From: Chromera velia
Taxonomy: Eukaryota; Sar; Chromeraceae
NCBI GenBank assembly: GCA_018398765.1
Contig: JAHBMJ010004749.1
Span: 10,001 to 41,602 of the forward strand
Reading direction: 5' to 3'
Length of the DNA stretch: 31,602 bases
Of this stretch, positions 1-11,460 are shown piece after piece. Below the pieces are notes generated by a model, which had not been told where the DNA came from, ran no database searches, and saw only the letters and a program-made list of their open reading frames with translations. The number at the start of each line of letters is the position of its first letter. Within the stretch, counting starts at the first letter, position 1. A program made the position numbers and the translations under genes.

Positions 1-1630
1 CTCGACCATCATGTGCGCCGCTGGTGAAGAGAGTCCTGCATGTAGATAAATATTTGTGCAATTTGTGGGGGAATATAAATGTTGCATGGAGAGGAACTTC
101 TAAACGAGTGTGGGGCGGAGAGAATCCGAGTCGGGCAGAATACACGCAGAGGGAGGTGCGGAGACGGGAAATGTGTGGTAAGCACTGAGAGGACCGTACC
201 TCTTGAAAGTGTGCGCCAAAATTGTATTCGTGGTGCAGCAGCCTCACGGGAGCATGCCAGCAGTGGTGCCAGGCATGCACCGTGCAACTTCTTAAGTAGA
301 CAGGGCCTCATCGCAAGCTTCTTCAACCTTATGCGGTTTCAGCAGGGAATTTCGGAGTGCAGTCCGCACACGCGCACAGTGGTGGCAACCAAAAAAGTGT
401 CAGGCAGAGAGCTGCACTGTGGAACTCGATGATGATCTGAGAATGAACAGCAACAAAACACGGCTTATATAGCGACGGCTAAGACTGCGACGGCACGCGT
501 TGACAGCCTGGCAGGTAGAGAAAGGGGGCTGGCAATATTGATCTGGCAATTAAGCAATGAATCGATCATGCAGTCTGTTTCTTAATTTTGAGCCGCGCAA
601 ATGGCGCCGCGAGGGGCCCGCGGGTGGGTCGCTTGCAGAAAAGGCTCGGACGCGCCGCCGCGCGCGCAATTGCATCATTGGTACACGAGAGTGGGCGCGC
701 ACTGCGCGCCGACGCATCGTGATGGGTGCTCCCGTAGTCGAGTCCGGCGTCGAAAGGAGGGCACAAACAAAAGTTTTTATCCTTTGATCGGGGGCAGGTT
801 GTAAACAGGCTGGGATCGACGCTTTTTCACGTTCCTCTTTTTGCAACATAACTATGAACTCAGAGAGTCGGGGAACGCACCATGCACGCGTTCACTAGCG
901 TTCACTCTGATAACAGTTGCCATGCAGTAAGCAGATTGAATCATACGACTCAAGTTAAGTTGAGTTTTTAAGGAAAACGGCGTACGCTCAAAGTAGATCA
1001 GAGTATACATGCGCAGGCCGTCTTATAGAGAAATTTTTATATGTCATTTAATTAGTTAGGCCCGAATGGCAACTGTGTGCGCATAAATCAAAATTGCCGG
1101 CTGGGGCCTTATAGTACAATAAGATTTGGACATTATTTAGACTGCCTCTCATATATGGGGACGCGACATGCATGAAAAAACCCTCAATCATCATTATTTA
1201 GACCTATAATGCAAATTTCTACACAGGTGGTGCCCACGTAGTTATACGTAGTCAGATCCAGACGTAAGTGTAGTATAGGACGGCGAGAGCAGGCTCTGTG
1301 TACGTTAACCGCTGTTCCCCGCTAGGCTTGCGCATCCATAGATTTAGCGGAGCTAAGGACTGGGGCCTCTAGCCGGCCGTGAAATGCTGCGGACGGCCGT
1401 AAAAAAAAGATCTGTCACGCACGCTTTACACACCCCAAAAAGAAGAAACAACGATTAACAACGATCTCAACAGTCACCTCAGCTAGATCAGACAAGAAAA
1501 GAAGGAGAGGACTTAGCTGTCACTCGAAGCAAGGTACCAAAGCCAGACACGGCCTCAAAAATTTTGACTCACCCACCTGCTACCAGAGCAGGGTTACTTT
1601 GTTCTCACCCGTCTGAGAACCCGTCTGAGT
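1..1630. other. No supportable gene
   Basis: Open frames here are short, overlap on both strands and show no recognisable motif. The stretch is mixed in composition, with a GC-rich patch around 590-740 and AT-rich sequence from about 950 to 1240. I see no repeat, tRNA-like or domain signal. Confidence 0.5.
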
Positions 1631-1788
1631 GTTATGGATCGTCCCGTGTGCAGAGAGAGAGAGAAATATACGAAGTCTTTAAGAGTACATCACAGTTGTA
1701 AGCAGAAGGAAACACACGAGCAGAGCGAGCGTGTGTTGCAGCGCGTTATGTGCATTTGGTGTGCCAGAGAAGCTAAGTTAGGCAGGAC
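1631..1788 (+). repeat. Direct repeat, copy 1
   Basis: About 158 bp beginning GTTATGGATCGTCCCGT reappear in the same orientation at 4876-5037. By eye the copies differ at seven positions, six of them transitions, plus a 4-bp difference in an internal GA run. The similarity stops abruptly at both ends. It could be a dispersed repeat or a local duplication. No coding frame is convincing. Confidence 0.85.
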
Positions 1789-3758
1789 AGATCTGAATAC
1801 TGATAGCAGAGCTTGGCTGGTGGGGGAGGCCCACCAGGCCAAGAACCACGTGTTGTCCCTCTATGTTTGCCTCTCTGTGATGAAGGGAAGCTCTCGGTGT
1901 GTCTTTGCACTCATTTGAAAGAATCGTATCGAAACGTCTCTATCTGTCTATGTGTCACTCTATCAAGGCAAGGAGGAGAAGAGATCCAACGGAGAAAGCT
2001 GATGGCCCGAAGAGATGCGAAGCTGGATTGAGGAATGCTGACCCGGGAAAGGAGCCAAAGCAGCAGAGAACAGAGTTAGCCACATCCCTCCCTGCGTAGA
2101 CGGCGTTGAAATGCGTCGGTAAATGTTATGGAAACTGGCTGCCTCGGGAATAGAAACGTTAGTGCACAGAGAGATCAACTTTGCAAAGAACGCTGGCAGT
2201 CCGCTTTCTTTCTCCCCGCATCGGCATCACAACCAAGAAAAGAGAGTTCAAGGAACTGGGAAAGTTTCATCGTAAAAGTGATTAACAGAAAAGAAAGGGG
2301 GAAGGGTCACGAGAGACTTCGGTCTCTGAAACGGAGGACAATTTCACTTCGGCGACGCGATGCCTCAGGGAAGAGAACGAAAGGTGATGGAGAAGGTGGT
2401 CGAAGGAAAAGAAAGAAAAAAATAAATTAGAGAGGTGTTTCAATGCGATGCATGGAAAGGAGAGAGAGTCACGGGCAGGTCGAAAAGAAATTGTAGAGAA
2501 CCAGTCAGATACTTACAGTGCCTCCAGCAGGAATAGGGAAATCTTGCTGGAGTGAGGGTGACTTCAAAGAAAGGAAGCCTCTCTATCCGCTAGTCGCTGA
2601 ATGGCCCCAAGCGTTTCAAAAACCCGAAGGTTCATGATGATCGACACAAAAAGAACAAGAGAGGCGAGATTTCAAAGGAGAGACAGAAAGAAAGGAAGAA
2701 GAAAAGAAAGGAAAGCTAGAAGATGTCCAAGAAGCCAATATCTGGAAGGCCGGAGCGACAAACTAGCAGAGACCCTGGGAGAGGGGGTTCAAAGAAAGTA
2801 GCGAGAAGAGAACCGTATGCAGAGGGGAAGGGAGCGTATTGTTTGCATATCCACCCATCTATCTACCCGCCAGGACAGACACAGAGAGAGAACGCTCGGA
2901 GGCTGAGGAACACCGAAAAGTGAGTCATGCAGACACTATATGCAAGAAAAGGAAAAGAGGAAGAGAGACGGAATAGAACCGCTTGCGTGCATCACCTGTG
3001 ATTCTTTCATTCTATCCCTTGACTTATCTTCTTTGCTTGCGTGTATGCTTAATATGTTGACGTCTCTCTTGTCGATAGGCAGAAGAGAGATTGTGGGGGT
3101 TGGTAAAGTTAAACGGAACTGGGGGCCAAATCCGCGTTCGGTGTGTACGTGTGAGGGCCGGTGCATATGAGGAAAGAAAAGGAAAGAACAGTAAAGGGAC
3201 AGAGAGAGAAGTATCTAAAGTGAAGATTCGTCATGCAAGTGATGAGAGAAGAGAAAACCCATTGAACCTTGTTTCTTATTGAATCGATATTGACCTCTTT
3301 CTTTTCATGTTCATGTATGTTGTTAGCTTCCCCCCTCTGCGGCCGCAGTTAAGGGGGAGCAGCGATTATAAGTACCGGAAGGCTACAGGCGCCCAGGCCG
3401 GGCTTGCTCTAAAGAATAGATGAAAACAAAAGGAAGAGCGGGAAAAGAGAAAACTCAAAACATCGCAGAAATGGAAGTAAAAGAAGAAACGACAGAGAAG
3501 CAAAGACAAACAAACTCAACATAGACATAGATAGAAGATGGACCACCGTTGAGCAAGAAGAGAAAGAAACAGAGAGGAAGGGAGGAAAGGCAAGAGAGAG
3601 AATACGAGACGGAACAAACAAGGAAGAAATAGACTCGGAGAGAGAGAGACACCGCGAACAAAGATGAACGGAAAAGAAGGGTGTGGAAGGAAAAGACAGA
3701 GAGAGACTGAGAGAAAAGGAAGCCAGGTGAGCCAAGAAGCACATGTATAAAGACTTAC

Positions 3759-3831
3759 CCTTCGGAAAGCAACGATGCCTTGTTTTCTCCCCGCGCCGGA
3801 CTTTGTATTCATAGAATGAACCCAAGACTGG
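3759..3831 (-). CDS. Candidate internal exon of an unidentified minus-strand gene
   Basis: On the minus strand an acceptor-like CACTGCAG precedes 24 codons plus one base, and a near-ideal donor (GTAAGT) follows immediately. The peptide, starting PVLGSFYEYKVRRGEK, is mixed and charged, unlike the low-complexity translations around it. A possible terminal piece is at about 3380-3409: an acceptor-like TTCTTTAG, then eight codons and a stop if the phase is kept. I do not recognise the protein. It could equally be a chance open segment; transcript data would decide. Confidence 0.3.
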
Positions 3832-4176
3832 CTGCAGTGCTTTTGGGAGAGAATGAACATGCACGGAAATCACTTTGAAAAAGAGTGAATGCAGTCCGAA
3901 CTTTTCCCTCGTTACCGGCATCAAAACAAAAGAAAGAAAACAAGCCAGACAAGGGCAGAACCAGACAATGCGCAGATTCTTGAACCAACTAAATGGAACG
4001 ATGAGAGGGAGAAAGGAAAGTCTTCTGGGAGGGCATGCCAGTGGAAGCCTGAGAAGATGGCAGAGCAGGCAGGAGGTGCTTGCACTGACAGTGTGAGAAG
4101 AAAAGAAAAAACGAGTTAGAGAAAGGAAGATGTACTGTTGACCGACCCAGAAGTGAGAAGACAGAAGAGAACTGAG

Positions 4177-4182
<6 letters not shown>

Positions 4183-4214
<32 letters not shown>
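4183..4214. repeat. (AG)n microsatellite
   Basis: An almost perfect dinucleotide run of about 32 bp inside the purine-rich stretch. Confidence 0.9.
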
Positions 4215-4215
<1 letters not shown>

Positions 4216-4875
4216 AGGGAAGTAAAAAGATTAAGAGCGATGAGCTCCGAGCGTACACGCAAAGCCGAAGGAGAAAAGGAAACAGAATGGAAAAAAAAAG
4301 AGAAGGGAGAAAGACAAAAAGAAGAGGATTGAGTTAAGCTAAAATGATGGGAAAATGAAGTGAAGAAAAAATATGGAAGGGAGAGCAACAATCGGAAGCG
4401 TGTGTATAGAAAAGTTGTTTATTCGATTCTCACTTCACGTCTTTTTGCAATTTGCGCCAATTAACCGCCTGTCTTCGTCTTTGGATTTGTGTCTATACTA
4501 GTCTATACGCATAAATGACCGTTTTTCGAATGTCAGCTTGATGGCCTTTGGTTTGGAAGCCGCATCCATGCTAAAAGGGTGGACCATCTCGCAAACCCGT
4601 GATGAATGAATGAGGGAAAGGACGAAAGTGAACTTTCTTGATGTTTCATACGTTCGATCTTCTTCTGTATTCTTTGTTTCTCTCAGCACATCTTCGTGTC
4701 ATGTGTCCGACGGAATGCAAACTGTCGGGGAGTCTTTGATTGCCAGTATAGGTGGCTGGAATTATTGAGATGAAGTAGAAATGGTGCGCATACAGGTATA
4801 AAATGAGGAAAGCGTGAATGAAGACTTCGTTCCTGAATTCGTTCGGGACGAACGAACTTGTAGGGGTGAGTGGTT

Positions 4876-5037
4876 GTTATGGATCGTCCCGTATGCAGAG
4901 AGAGAGAGAGAGAAATATAGGAAGTCTTTAAGAGTACATCACAGTTGTAAGCAGAAGGAAACACGCGAGTAGAGCGAGCGTGTGTTGCAGCGCGTTATGT
5001 GTATTTGGTGTGCCAGAGAAGCCGAGTTAGGCAGGAC
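4876..5037 (+). repeat. Direct repeat, copy 2
   Basis: Second copy of the repeat at 1631-1788, same orientation, 162 bp. It is longer by two GA units in the GAGAGA run. Flanks on either side are unrelated to those of copy 1. Confidence 0.85.
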
Positions 5038-5740
5038 TCATCTTCTGCGCGCATGCCGAGCGAACTGGCTGAATTAATACAGAACCAGAAAGATGTCCCC
5101 AACCGGATCTCCGTCGCACATGCATATTACAATACAGAGAGACGCATTGAATGCAAAGCTTGCATGCATTACAATATAGATCAATACACAAGAGGCTGGC
5201 TTGATTGAGCTTGCTACTGAAAGACTCTGATTAGGAGGTCCGATTGGTAAGTACGTCTTGGGACAGGCTCTCATCCTGTAGGTAGAACAGACTACACAGA
5301 CGCAAACACTAAAGTTGAGATCTGTCCAAGAAGATCTAGGAAGTCTATATACGCTAGCTGGTTTGGAGGAAGGACAGAACTGAATACTGCGATCGTGGAC
5401 CTGTCATGCTACACCTCATATAACCGCGCATTAACCGGTACGCGCATACTATACGTATACGACGTAGCCCTTGTTACTCGTGGTGGTGGCTTGCTCCAGT
5501 CTCGCGGGGGGTTGCAGACCGAACAGAGCTAGACAACGCAGGTCTGAATCGTCTGATTCGATTAGATTCGACAGGCAAAATTATGAGCCTAAGACGGCTC
5601 TTAAGCCGCGACTCAGACAGACCGACTATATACGTGCCGGGCCTCCTATACCCCGAGCGTCGCGCCCATCGGCGTAAGCGGCCTGAGGGGAATAGTAAGA
5701 TATAGCGCGTGGCGAACTGTGCAACGCGCTGCCCCCAAAA
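5038..5740. other. No supportable gene; upstream region of the protease gene
   Basis: A plus-strand frame at 5471-5677 begins with a hydrophobic stretch but has no homology I recognise and no splice or promoter context. I treat the stretch as upstream intergenic sequence. Confidence 0.45.
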
Positions 5741-5750
5741 AATTCGAACC

Positions 5751-5760
5751 TATATAAAAA
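5751..5760 (+). promoter_or_regulatory. TATA-like box upstream of the protease gene
   Basis: TATATAAAAA lies about 220 bp before the first ATG of the protease gene. If used, transcription would start near 5780 with a 5' leader of about 200 nt. The only evidence is the string and its position. Confidence 0.35.
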
Positions 5761-5977
5761 TCTCTCAGTCAAGAAGAACAGAGACTTCACACATGACTGT
5801 GACATAGCATCGCAACATAGCATCGAACTGTCAGCCCAATTCAATAAGTGTACAGATCAATTCAGCACTTCTTGAGAAGTTACCCAGCACAATATCTTGT
5901 CTTTTACCTCTTCCAGCTGACCGTAGCAATCCAGAATTTTCAGTCAATTTCACTGCCCAAAGAGACAAAATCACAGG

Positions 5978-8653
5978 ATGCCTTCCGTGAACTCGATCAC
6001 TCATGCCGTGGCTGCCGTCTGTCTGATGGGGGTTTCTCCGTTTTCCAACGCCGCTCCTGCTGTCTCAAAAACTCGTTTACAGCTTCATGCATTTCCCCGC
6101 CCTCCTCCCTCAAAAGGAAAAATGGTTTGGGATGAAGATAACCGAAGAAACCCCAGTCAGGTTACTCCGTCTCTCCAAGCGACACTCGCGATGGTACGAA
6201 GAGACAAAGCCCGAGTCTCGCCTGAGTTTCTCATCCTCGACAGCAATACAATGGGAGAGCGGAGAACCTACTGCGACTCTGTCAAATTCCAGAGTGAGCC
6301 TGCGCCTGCCACCTGCACTGCTGTGCTCGTGGCTGAAGATATCATTGCAACTGCCGGTCATTGTGCGACTGGGAATAAGATCGATGACTATTTTTATATT
6401 TTCGGTTTCAACACCGCTGAAGCTGGAAACGGCACACTGCTTCACATCCCCTACAAGAACGTGTACGAAGGGAAAGAAGAAGTAGCCTCAGAGTACAGAA
6501 ACTCGGCCACTCAGGATAACAGAAGGTCCGACTGGTCCCTCATCAAACTGTGGAGACCTGTGACAGATAGACAACCAGTGGTGACAAGGAAGGAGGGTAA
6601 ACTGGCGTCTCAGCACGTGTACGTGATCGGACACCCTGTCAGTCAACGCACGCACTTTTTTCTGTGGCATTCATTCCGGAAGTTTTGTGTTTCTCCTGTC
6701 TTGCTCCGTTTGTTCCTTTTTGATCGTTCTGTCTCTCCCTTTTCTTTTCTCTCTCCACCTCTTCTTCTGTTCTCCTCCCCTTTGTCCTTCGTTCCTTCAC
6801 GTCCTTCTACTTGTCCTCCTCAGCCCAGTGACACAAAAAGAATGTAGCTCACGCCTTTTCTTCCCCCCCCCCATGATACCTCCTCACCGGCCACAGAACG
6901 GGTTGCCTGCGAAGACCACCAGACGAAGAGACGGCCTCGACTCTACCTCCATGATGCTGAACAACGAGCCGAACGCCTTCTTCGAGGCCCGCCTAGACAC
7001 ATTTGGAGGAAACTCAGGGTCACCCGTGTTCGATGCAGAGACCAAAGAGCTGGAGGGACTTCTCGTGAGAGGAGACAGCGACTGGGTAACGGACTTCCCG
7101 AATCAGTGCGTGCGTGAGTCTCGATGTCCGGATGACCAGGGGGTGAGGGGTCTCGACAGGGGGGTGATCGATTGTGACGGCGAGGGGGTGGTCAGGGCGA
7201 CAGAGTTTGCGGGCGTCCTTGACAGAGAGCACAAGAGGAGACACTCTACGCAGGACACAGTGACGTTCGAGGCCGCAGCCGTTGGAGGGTCGTCGCAATT
7301 CCCTATTGAAGTTCCGGACTATGACGGTACAGATGAGGGTGAGTGCCTCGTTTTCTTCTTAATCTCTCTGATTTGTGTCTTTCTTTTGTGGGGCTTCGAG
7401 ATGTGTCTGTCTGCTTGCTTTGGCCCTCGAGCGGCCTGTTTTCCTGATTTCCATCTAGAATATCTCCTCTTGCGCGAGTCTGAAATTTAGTAACCTCAAT
7501 TCAATTTTTGTTCTCAACTTCCTTGAATTGTTTCCCCTTCGTTCGATCACCATCTCTACCCAACCGCTCCACTTTTCTTGTCCCGACTCAGTGGCAAAAG
7601 ACAGAAGACATATGTATAGATCGCCGTCCCCCCCCTCCCCTCTGTGTGTGTGTGTCTGTGTTTCGGTGTTTGTGCGCAGCCCGTGTGAGGATTAGCTTCC
7701 CCTCCTGGCACACGCTGCCTGAAGCTGCTTCCCATCTTGCCGCGGCCACCGGAGAAGGAGAGGGCGGTTCTGCTCCCTCTTCTCCCCCCCCGGCCTCAAT
7801 CGTGACTGTGCACATCGACGTGGAGTCTCGACACGAGTGGTCGAAGTGTGAGATGGCCGCCACCCTCAGAGGGCCCACGGGTAACTCGCTCGAGTTGGGC
7901 ACTCTCTGCAACACCCCCTTCACTGTAGACGGGGACTCTCTCTTCTTCAACCGCCCTTCTTCCTCAAGCAGTGCTCAGGCTGAAGAAGCATCAGAAGCAG
8001 AGAAGGACGCGTCCACCGGCGCGTTCGTGTTGGAGATCAAAGACACCGTGGCTGCCGACTCCGGCGAAGTGCTGGACGCCACCATTTCGTTCGTTGTCTC
8101 CTCCCCTTCTTCCTCCTCTTCTGCTTCGTCCTCTCTGACACGGGTCGAGACGCTCCGTCTCGTCACGCCAGTCGCTGGTGTCGTGCAAGCAGACTCGCCT
8201 GGGGTGGGCCTCTCACGGCTCCTCCAGTTCTCCCCCTCAGGGGCAGAGGGGGAGGCTGAGGCTGAGGGCGTTGCTTCTTCTTCTTCCTCTACGCGCATCG
8301 TGACTGACTGGGATTTGCAGCTGCACATCTCCGCCCCCACACCTCCGAGCAGCTCGATACCGCCAGCAGAGATGGGCGTCGAGCTGCACAGCCCCGGGAA
8401 CGAGGGGGGGAGACGGTATCGTTTCCGTGTGACGGACGCAGAGGTGCAGGACGATGGCAGCATTCGAATCGGGTTGGGGGGTGCAAAGAACGAACGGCAC
8501 CGCCTGTTCTTCTACGGTGTGCCGGCGAGTGGTGTGTGGTCTGTGACTCTGTTCAACGAGAGTGAGGCACCCGTGGTGGCAGTACGAGAGGCCTCTCTGA
8601 CAGTTCTGACAGGGGTGATGCCTTCTGCTCCTGCGCCTGCCGATGCAGAGTGA
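5978..8653 (+). CDS. Secreted trypsin/V8-like serine protease with C-terminal P-domain-like modules (3 exons)
   Basis: Exons 5978-6637, 6897-7338 and 7680-8653 join in frame to a 691-residue protein. Residues 1-26 look like a signal peptide. An S1-fold protease follows: His128 in ATAGHC, Asp185 in SDWSLIKL and Ser260 in GGNSGSPVFD form the triad, and Cys113/Cys129 match the conserved disulfide beside the histidine. The first splice recreates GHP-NGLPAK, a motif typical of bacterial-type trypsin-like peptidases, which supports the exon calls. Residues ~355-507 (EVPDYDG, TLRGPTGNSLEL, FVLEIKDTVAADSG) and ~525-678 (VELHSPG, GVPASGVWSVTLF) resemble two P/homoB domains separated by Ser-rich linkers; this part is inferred. 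Donors are GTCAGT (intron 1) and GTGAGT (intron 2). The substrate is unknown; the signal peptide suggests secretion or a vacuolar location. The ATG at 5978 was chosen because it opens the signal peptide. Confidence 0.85.
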
Positions 8654-9566
8654 GAGGGAGCCAGAGAATGGGTGTGAGAGTACGGGGGATTGGAGGAGAG
8701 AAGGCAATCGCGTGTGTGAGAGAGAGGAAGACTGTGTGTGGAGGGAGCGAATGAATGAAGAGGGTAGAGAGGACTGAAGTCGTTTGTAAATTTGATACCG
8801 CTTAATTTGTTTGCTACTTGTGTTCAGATTGTGTGTCCGAACAATTAACAAATTTGGCTGACAGTTTACGTGAGTGTGTGTTTGTGATAGGGACAAAGCG
8901 ACGGTTCTCCAACGTGTGCCGTGCTCTGTTGGTCTCCAGGGTTTTCTTTTCGATCGATTGGTGTGCGTCGATCTTTTTTTAGTGCTGTGGTTTTGATTTG
9001 GTTCTCTTTTCTCTCTACCTTTTCCCCTTTCAACAGACCCAACGGATCATGCATCAAAATGACAGTGCCGGAAATTCATTTTCTAATTCGTTCATTTGTT
9101 CTCCCAACGTTTGCCAGAAAGAGACGCGGAGAGCCAAAGCGCCCTCCGTCTTTTCTCGAGCAAGCCAAATTTTTCTTCGATTCCTCGAAAAACACTTTTT
9201 GTCTCTAAATTTTCCTTTGTCTGGTTCATGCATGGTGTCGTTTGTCTGTGTACCTAGCTGTACGATCCACTGGCAGGATGATTTCATGCGTTCGGTCATT
9301 CAGCACATGAAGGAAGAAATCAATCCGATGATACAGGGCCAAAGAGCCCATCTGCCTGGCATCGCTCGTCAAGATAGATTATTGCCTTGCCTGGTTGAAT
9401 AAATATGGAATTAAGCGTGCACAGGCGCTTGTGCATTCATCCATGGGTTGGTGGGTGTTGTGTGGTTTCGTGAAAAGATATGATGAGCTCAATTCACGTG
9501 TTGCTTCTTCTGGCTGCATGGTCTCCTTCGTGTGAAGAGATGCAAAATAAATGAGGAGTCCCGTGG
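8654..9566. other. 3' flank of the protease gene, no separate gene seen
   Basis: The sequence just after the stop is purine-rich and repetitive, probably 3' UTR. Around 8990-9036 a pyrimidine tract ends in TTTCAACAG, which looks like a splice acceptor, so a 3'-UTR intron or a small unrecognised gene is possible. AATAAA-type strings occur near 9400. No frame shows a recognisable product. Confidence 0.4.
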
Positions 9567-9627
<61 letters not shown>

Positions 9628-9678
9628 GAGAGAGACAGAGAGAGAGAGAGAGGAGGGGAGGGAGGGAGAGACAGACAG

Positions 9679-9716
<38 letters not shown>

Positions 9717-9758
9717 ACACACACACATACACACACACCACACACACACACACATACA

Positions 9759-9789
<31 letters not shown>

Positions 9790-9815
9790 CACACCGAGAG
9801 AGACAGACAGAGAGA

Positions 9816-9853
<38 letters not shown>

Positions 9854-9880
9854 GGGAGGGAGGGAGGGAGGGAGAGACAG

Positions 9881-9919
<39 letters not shown>
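9567..9919. repeat. Compound (CT)n(CA)n(GA)n microsatellite
   Basis: About 350 bp of alternating dinucleotide blocks: CT, CA, GA/GGGA, CA with small interruptions, GA/GGGA, then CA. The frames of 100 to 180 codons on both strands here are translations of the repeat, not genes. Confidence 0.98.
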
Positions 9920-9920
<1 letters not shown>

Positions 9921-11079
9921 TGGGGGAGAGGGGAGAGTGATGGATACTCTCAAATGAAGAGAGACCGGTCAGCCCTCCTCTGCGTAGCTATGATGAGTCC
10001 TGGCTTAAGGATGTTCATTCTCTATTTATTGTTTTTTCCTCTTTACGTGCTGGTGAGTGGAAAAACGGGGCGATGCGAAAAGGAAACTCTGTGCATGTTT
10101 TCATCGATCGACCGCGTGCATGCAAAGTTTTGCCTTGGGATGCCTTGGCGACTAATTGTTCTTTGTTCTCTTGGTCAACGGGTTCAGCGGTCCATCTGCA
10201 TCTATAGATCTGCATGCAGGGCGTTGTGATTCGATTCTCAGGCATGCTCTCAAACTTCGCTGCACGCGTGGCTTGTATGCAAGTTGAAGACTGTATGCCT
10301 GGCGCAAATTGCGAAAATCGAAGTGTGATCCCTGTATGAGCCTGAGAACGCTGTTGCATGAAATGATTCTATCATTTACACTGAATTTTCTGCATACAGT
10401 ACATCAGCAGCGACATCATATGTACAACATATATATAAGACTAAAAGTAACTAAAAGTTTATTCATAATTTCATCTTAATCTAATTTTATGCGATCGACG
10501 TATTAATTATAACATTGCGGCGCATAGCTAGCTCTAGAGCTAGCTATAAGTTTAAGCTTTAATTGATTAAATATATTGGCTAAACACTTTACCAACTCTG
10601 TGTTAATTCAAAAGCTACAGTTAAAAAAAAAAAACTTTGTGGTTAGCCCACTAGCAGTATTAGTTCCTAGATTAGTTTAAGAAAACTGCGAGGCGCAGTG
10701 GTGGCTAAGTGGCCACACCTTTTTTAGAAACAGAGGCCCATGCAAGGTGAAAGCTGAGCTAGAAGCTGAGGACATACGTGAGTAATTACTTTTAATTGGA
10801 ATATTACTAATTATTCGGGGTGTCAATTACCTATAATCCTAGTTATAATGATTTAGACTATAATCTAGCGTATAATTGCATATATTCCCTTTTTTCTGGT
10901 AGTTGAATTATACCTAGTGTATACAATATCATCACATGAGCCAAATCATACTTTTGGCTAGTATAAAAAATGTTTATGTACGTCAAAAAGCATTTTTACC
11001 TCAGAAGATTACTATGCAATCACTTTAATGCAACACTAAGTTGGTTTTTATATTAGTTAATGTAGGTCTTTGTTAGTTA
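9920..11079. other. Gene-less transition into the AT-rich block
   Basis: Composition shifts from mixed to AT-rich at about 10.38 kb. Frames before that point lack motifs. A perfect palindrome occurs at 10524-10547. From about 10.9 kb the sequence leads into the LINE remnant. Confidence 0.5.
10524..10547. repeat. 24-bp perfect palindrome
   Basis: A perfect inverted repeat centred on CTCTAGAG and flanked by AGCTAGCT-type sequence. It has no spacer, so it could form a cruciform or be a recognition or insertion scar. No associated gene was identified. Confidence 0.85.
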
Positions 11080-11460
11080 ATGGGGGTGGTAAAGAGGGCG
11101 CTGGGGGGGGTCATAGGGCTCTGTGTTTCCCTTGGTCCTCTCTCCTCTGCCTCTAAAATTATGCTCTTTCGGGGCCTATGGATTCCTGTGGCCCTTTATG
11201 GGCTCAAAGCGTTTTCCCTCAGTCAAGCAGACATGAAAGTACTGGACGATCTGCAATTACGTTTTGTTAAATAGGTTTTCGGCCTCCCCCGCAATTTGTT
11301 TCATATCCCTTCCCTTTTCATCTCTAGCCCTTGCCTGATACGGGCTCTGTTAATAGAAAGAGTGGGGAGATTTTTATGTAGCCTCTCTTTAACATCCCAC
11401 TGTATACCAGCCAGATTTTTAGATCTTTACAAGGATGGCTTTTACGGAGAATGGTAGAGG
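11080..11460 (+). pseudogene. Non-LTR retrotransposon (LINE) reverse transcriptase 3' remnant
   Basis: The 64-codon frame ends in WIPVALYGLKAFSLSQADMK followed by VLDDLQLRFVK. This matches the region after the catalytic core of LINE reverse transcriptases (pattern: lYG.e.w.l...d...l..lq.rflR). After the stop the same frame continues sensibly (VFGLPRNLFHIPSLF...ARFLDLYKDGFYGEW), so a stop has broken a longer protein. The upstream YADD core and endonuclease are absent, giving a 5'-truncated copy. A run of eight G at about 11102 may mark another frameshift. Confidence 0.65.

Larger units (their letters stand above)
2100..4390. other. Purine-rich plus strand, possible introns of a minus-strand gene
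   Basis: The plus strand is strongly A/G-rich here. Both firm genes in the window have pyrimidine-rich introns on their sense strand, so a purine-rich plus strand fits introns of an unseen minus-strand transcript. The long minus-strand frames across this stretch are Ser/Leu/Phe-rich low-complexity translations of pyrimidine tracts and are not credible proteins. One believable exon (3759-3831) lies inside. This is inference from composition. Confidence 0.35.

Noticed and set aside
79-432. 117-codon plus-strand open frame
   Set aside because: No motif, a shadow frame of similar length on the other strand, and no promoter or splice context.
3409-3924. 171-codon minus-strand open frame
   Set aside because: Low-complexity Ser/Leu/Phe translation of a purine-rich plus strand. 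Only a short internal piece flanked by splice-like signals was kept.
1631-5037. An LTR element bounded by the two 160 bp direct repeats
   Set aside because: No gag/pol motifs, primer site, purine tract at the boundary or flanking duplication was found.
7975-8463. 162-codon minus-strand frame inside protease exon 3
   Set aside because: Antisense shadow of the Ser/Glu-rich part of the protease.
9379-9957. Open frames of 107 to 179 codons on both strands
   Set aside because: They read VCVCVC, THTHTH or SLSLSL, which is the translation of the compound dinucleotide repeat.
9954-10229. 91-codon plus-strand open frame with a hydrophobic stretch
   Set aside because: One hydrophobic run is not evidence of a gene. 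It lies beside a repeat and has no recognisable family.
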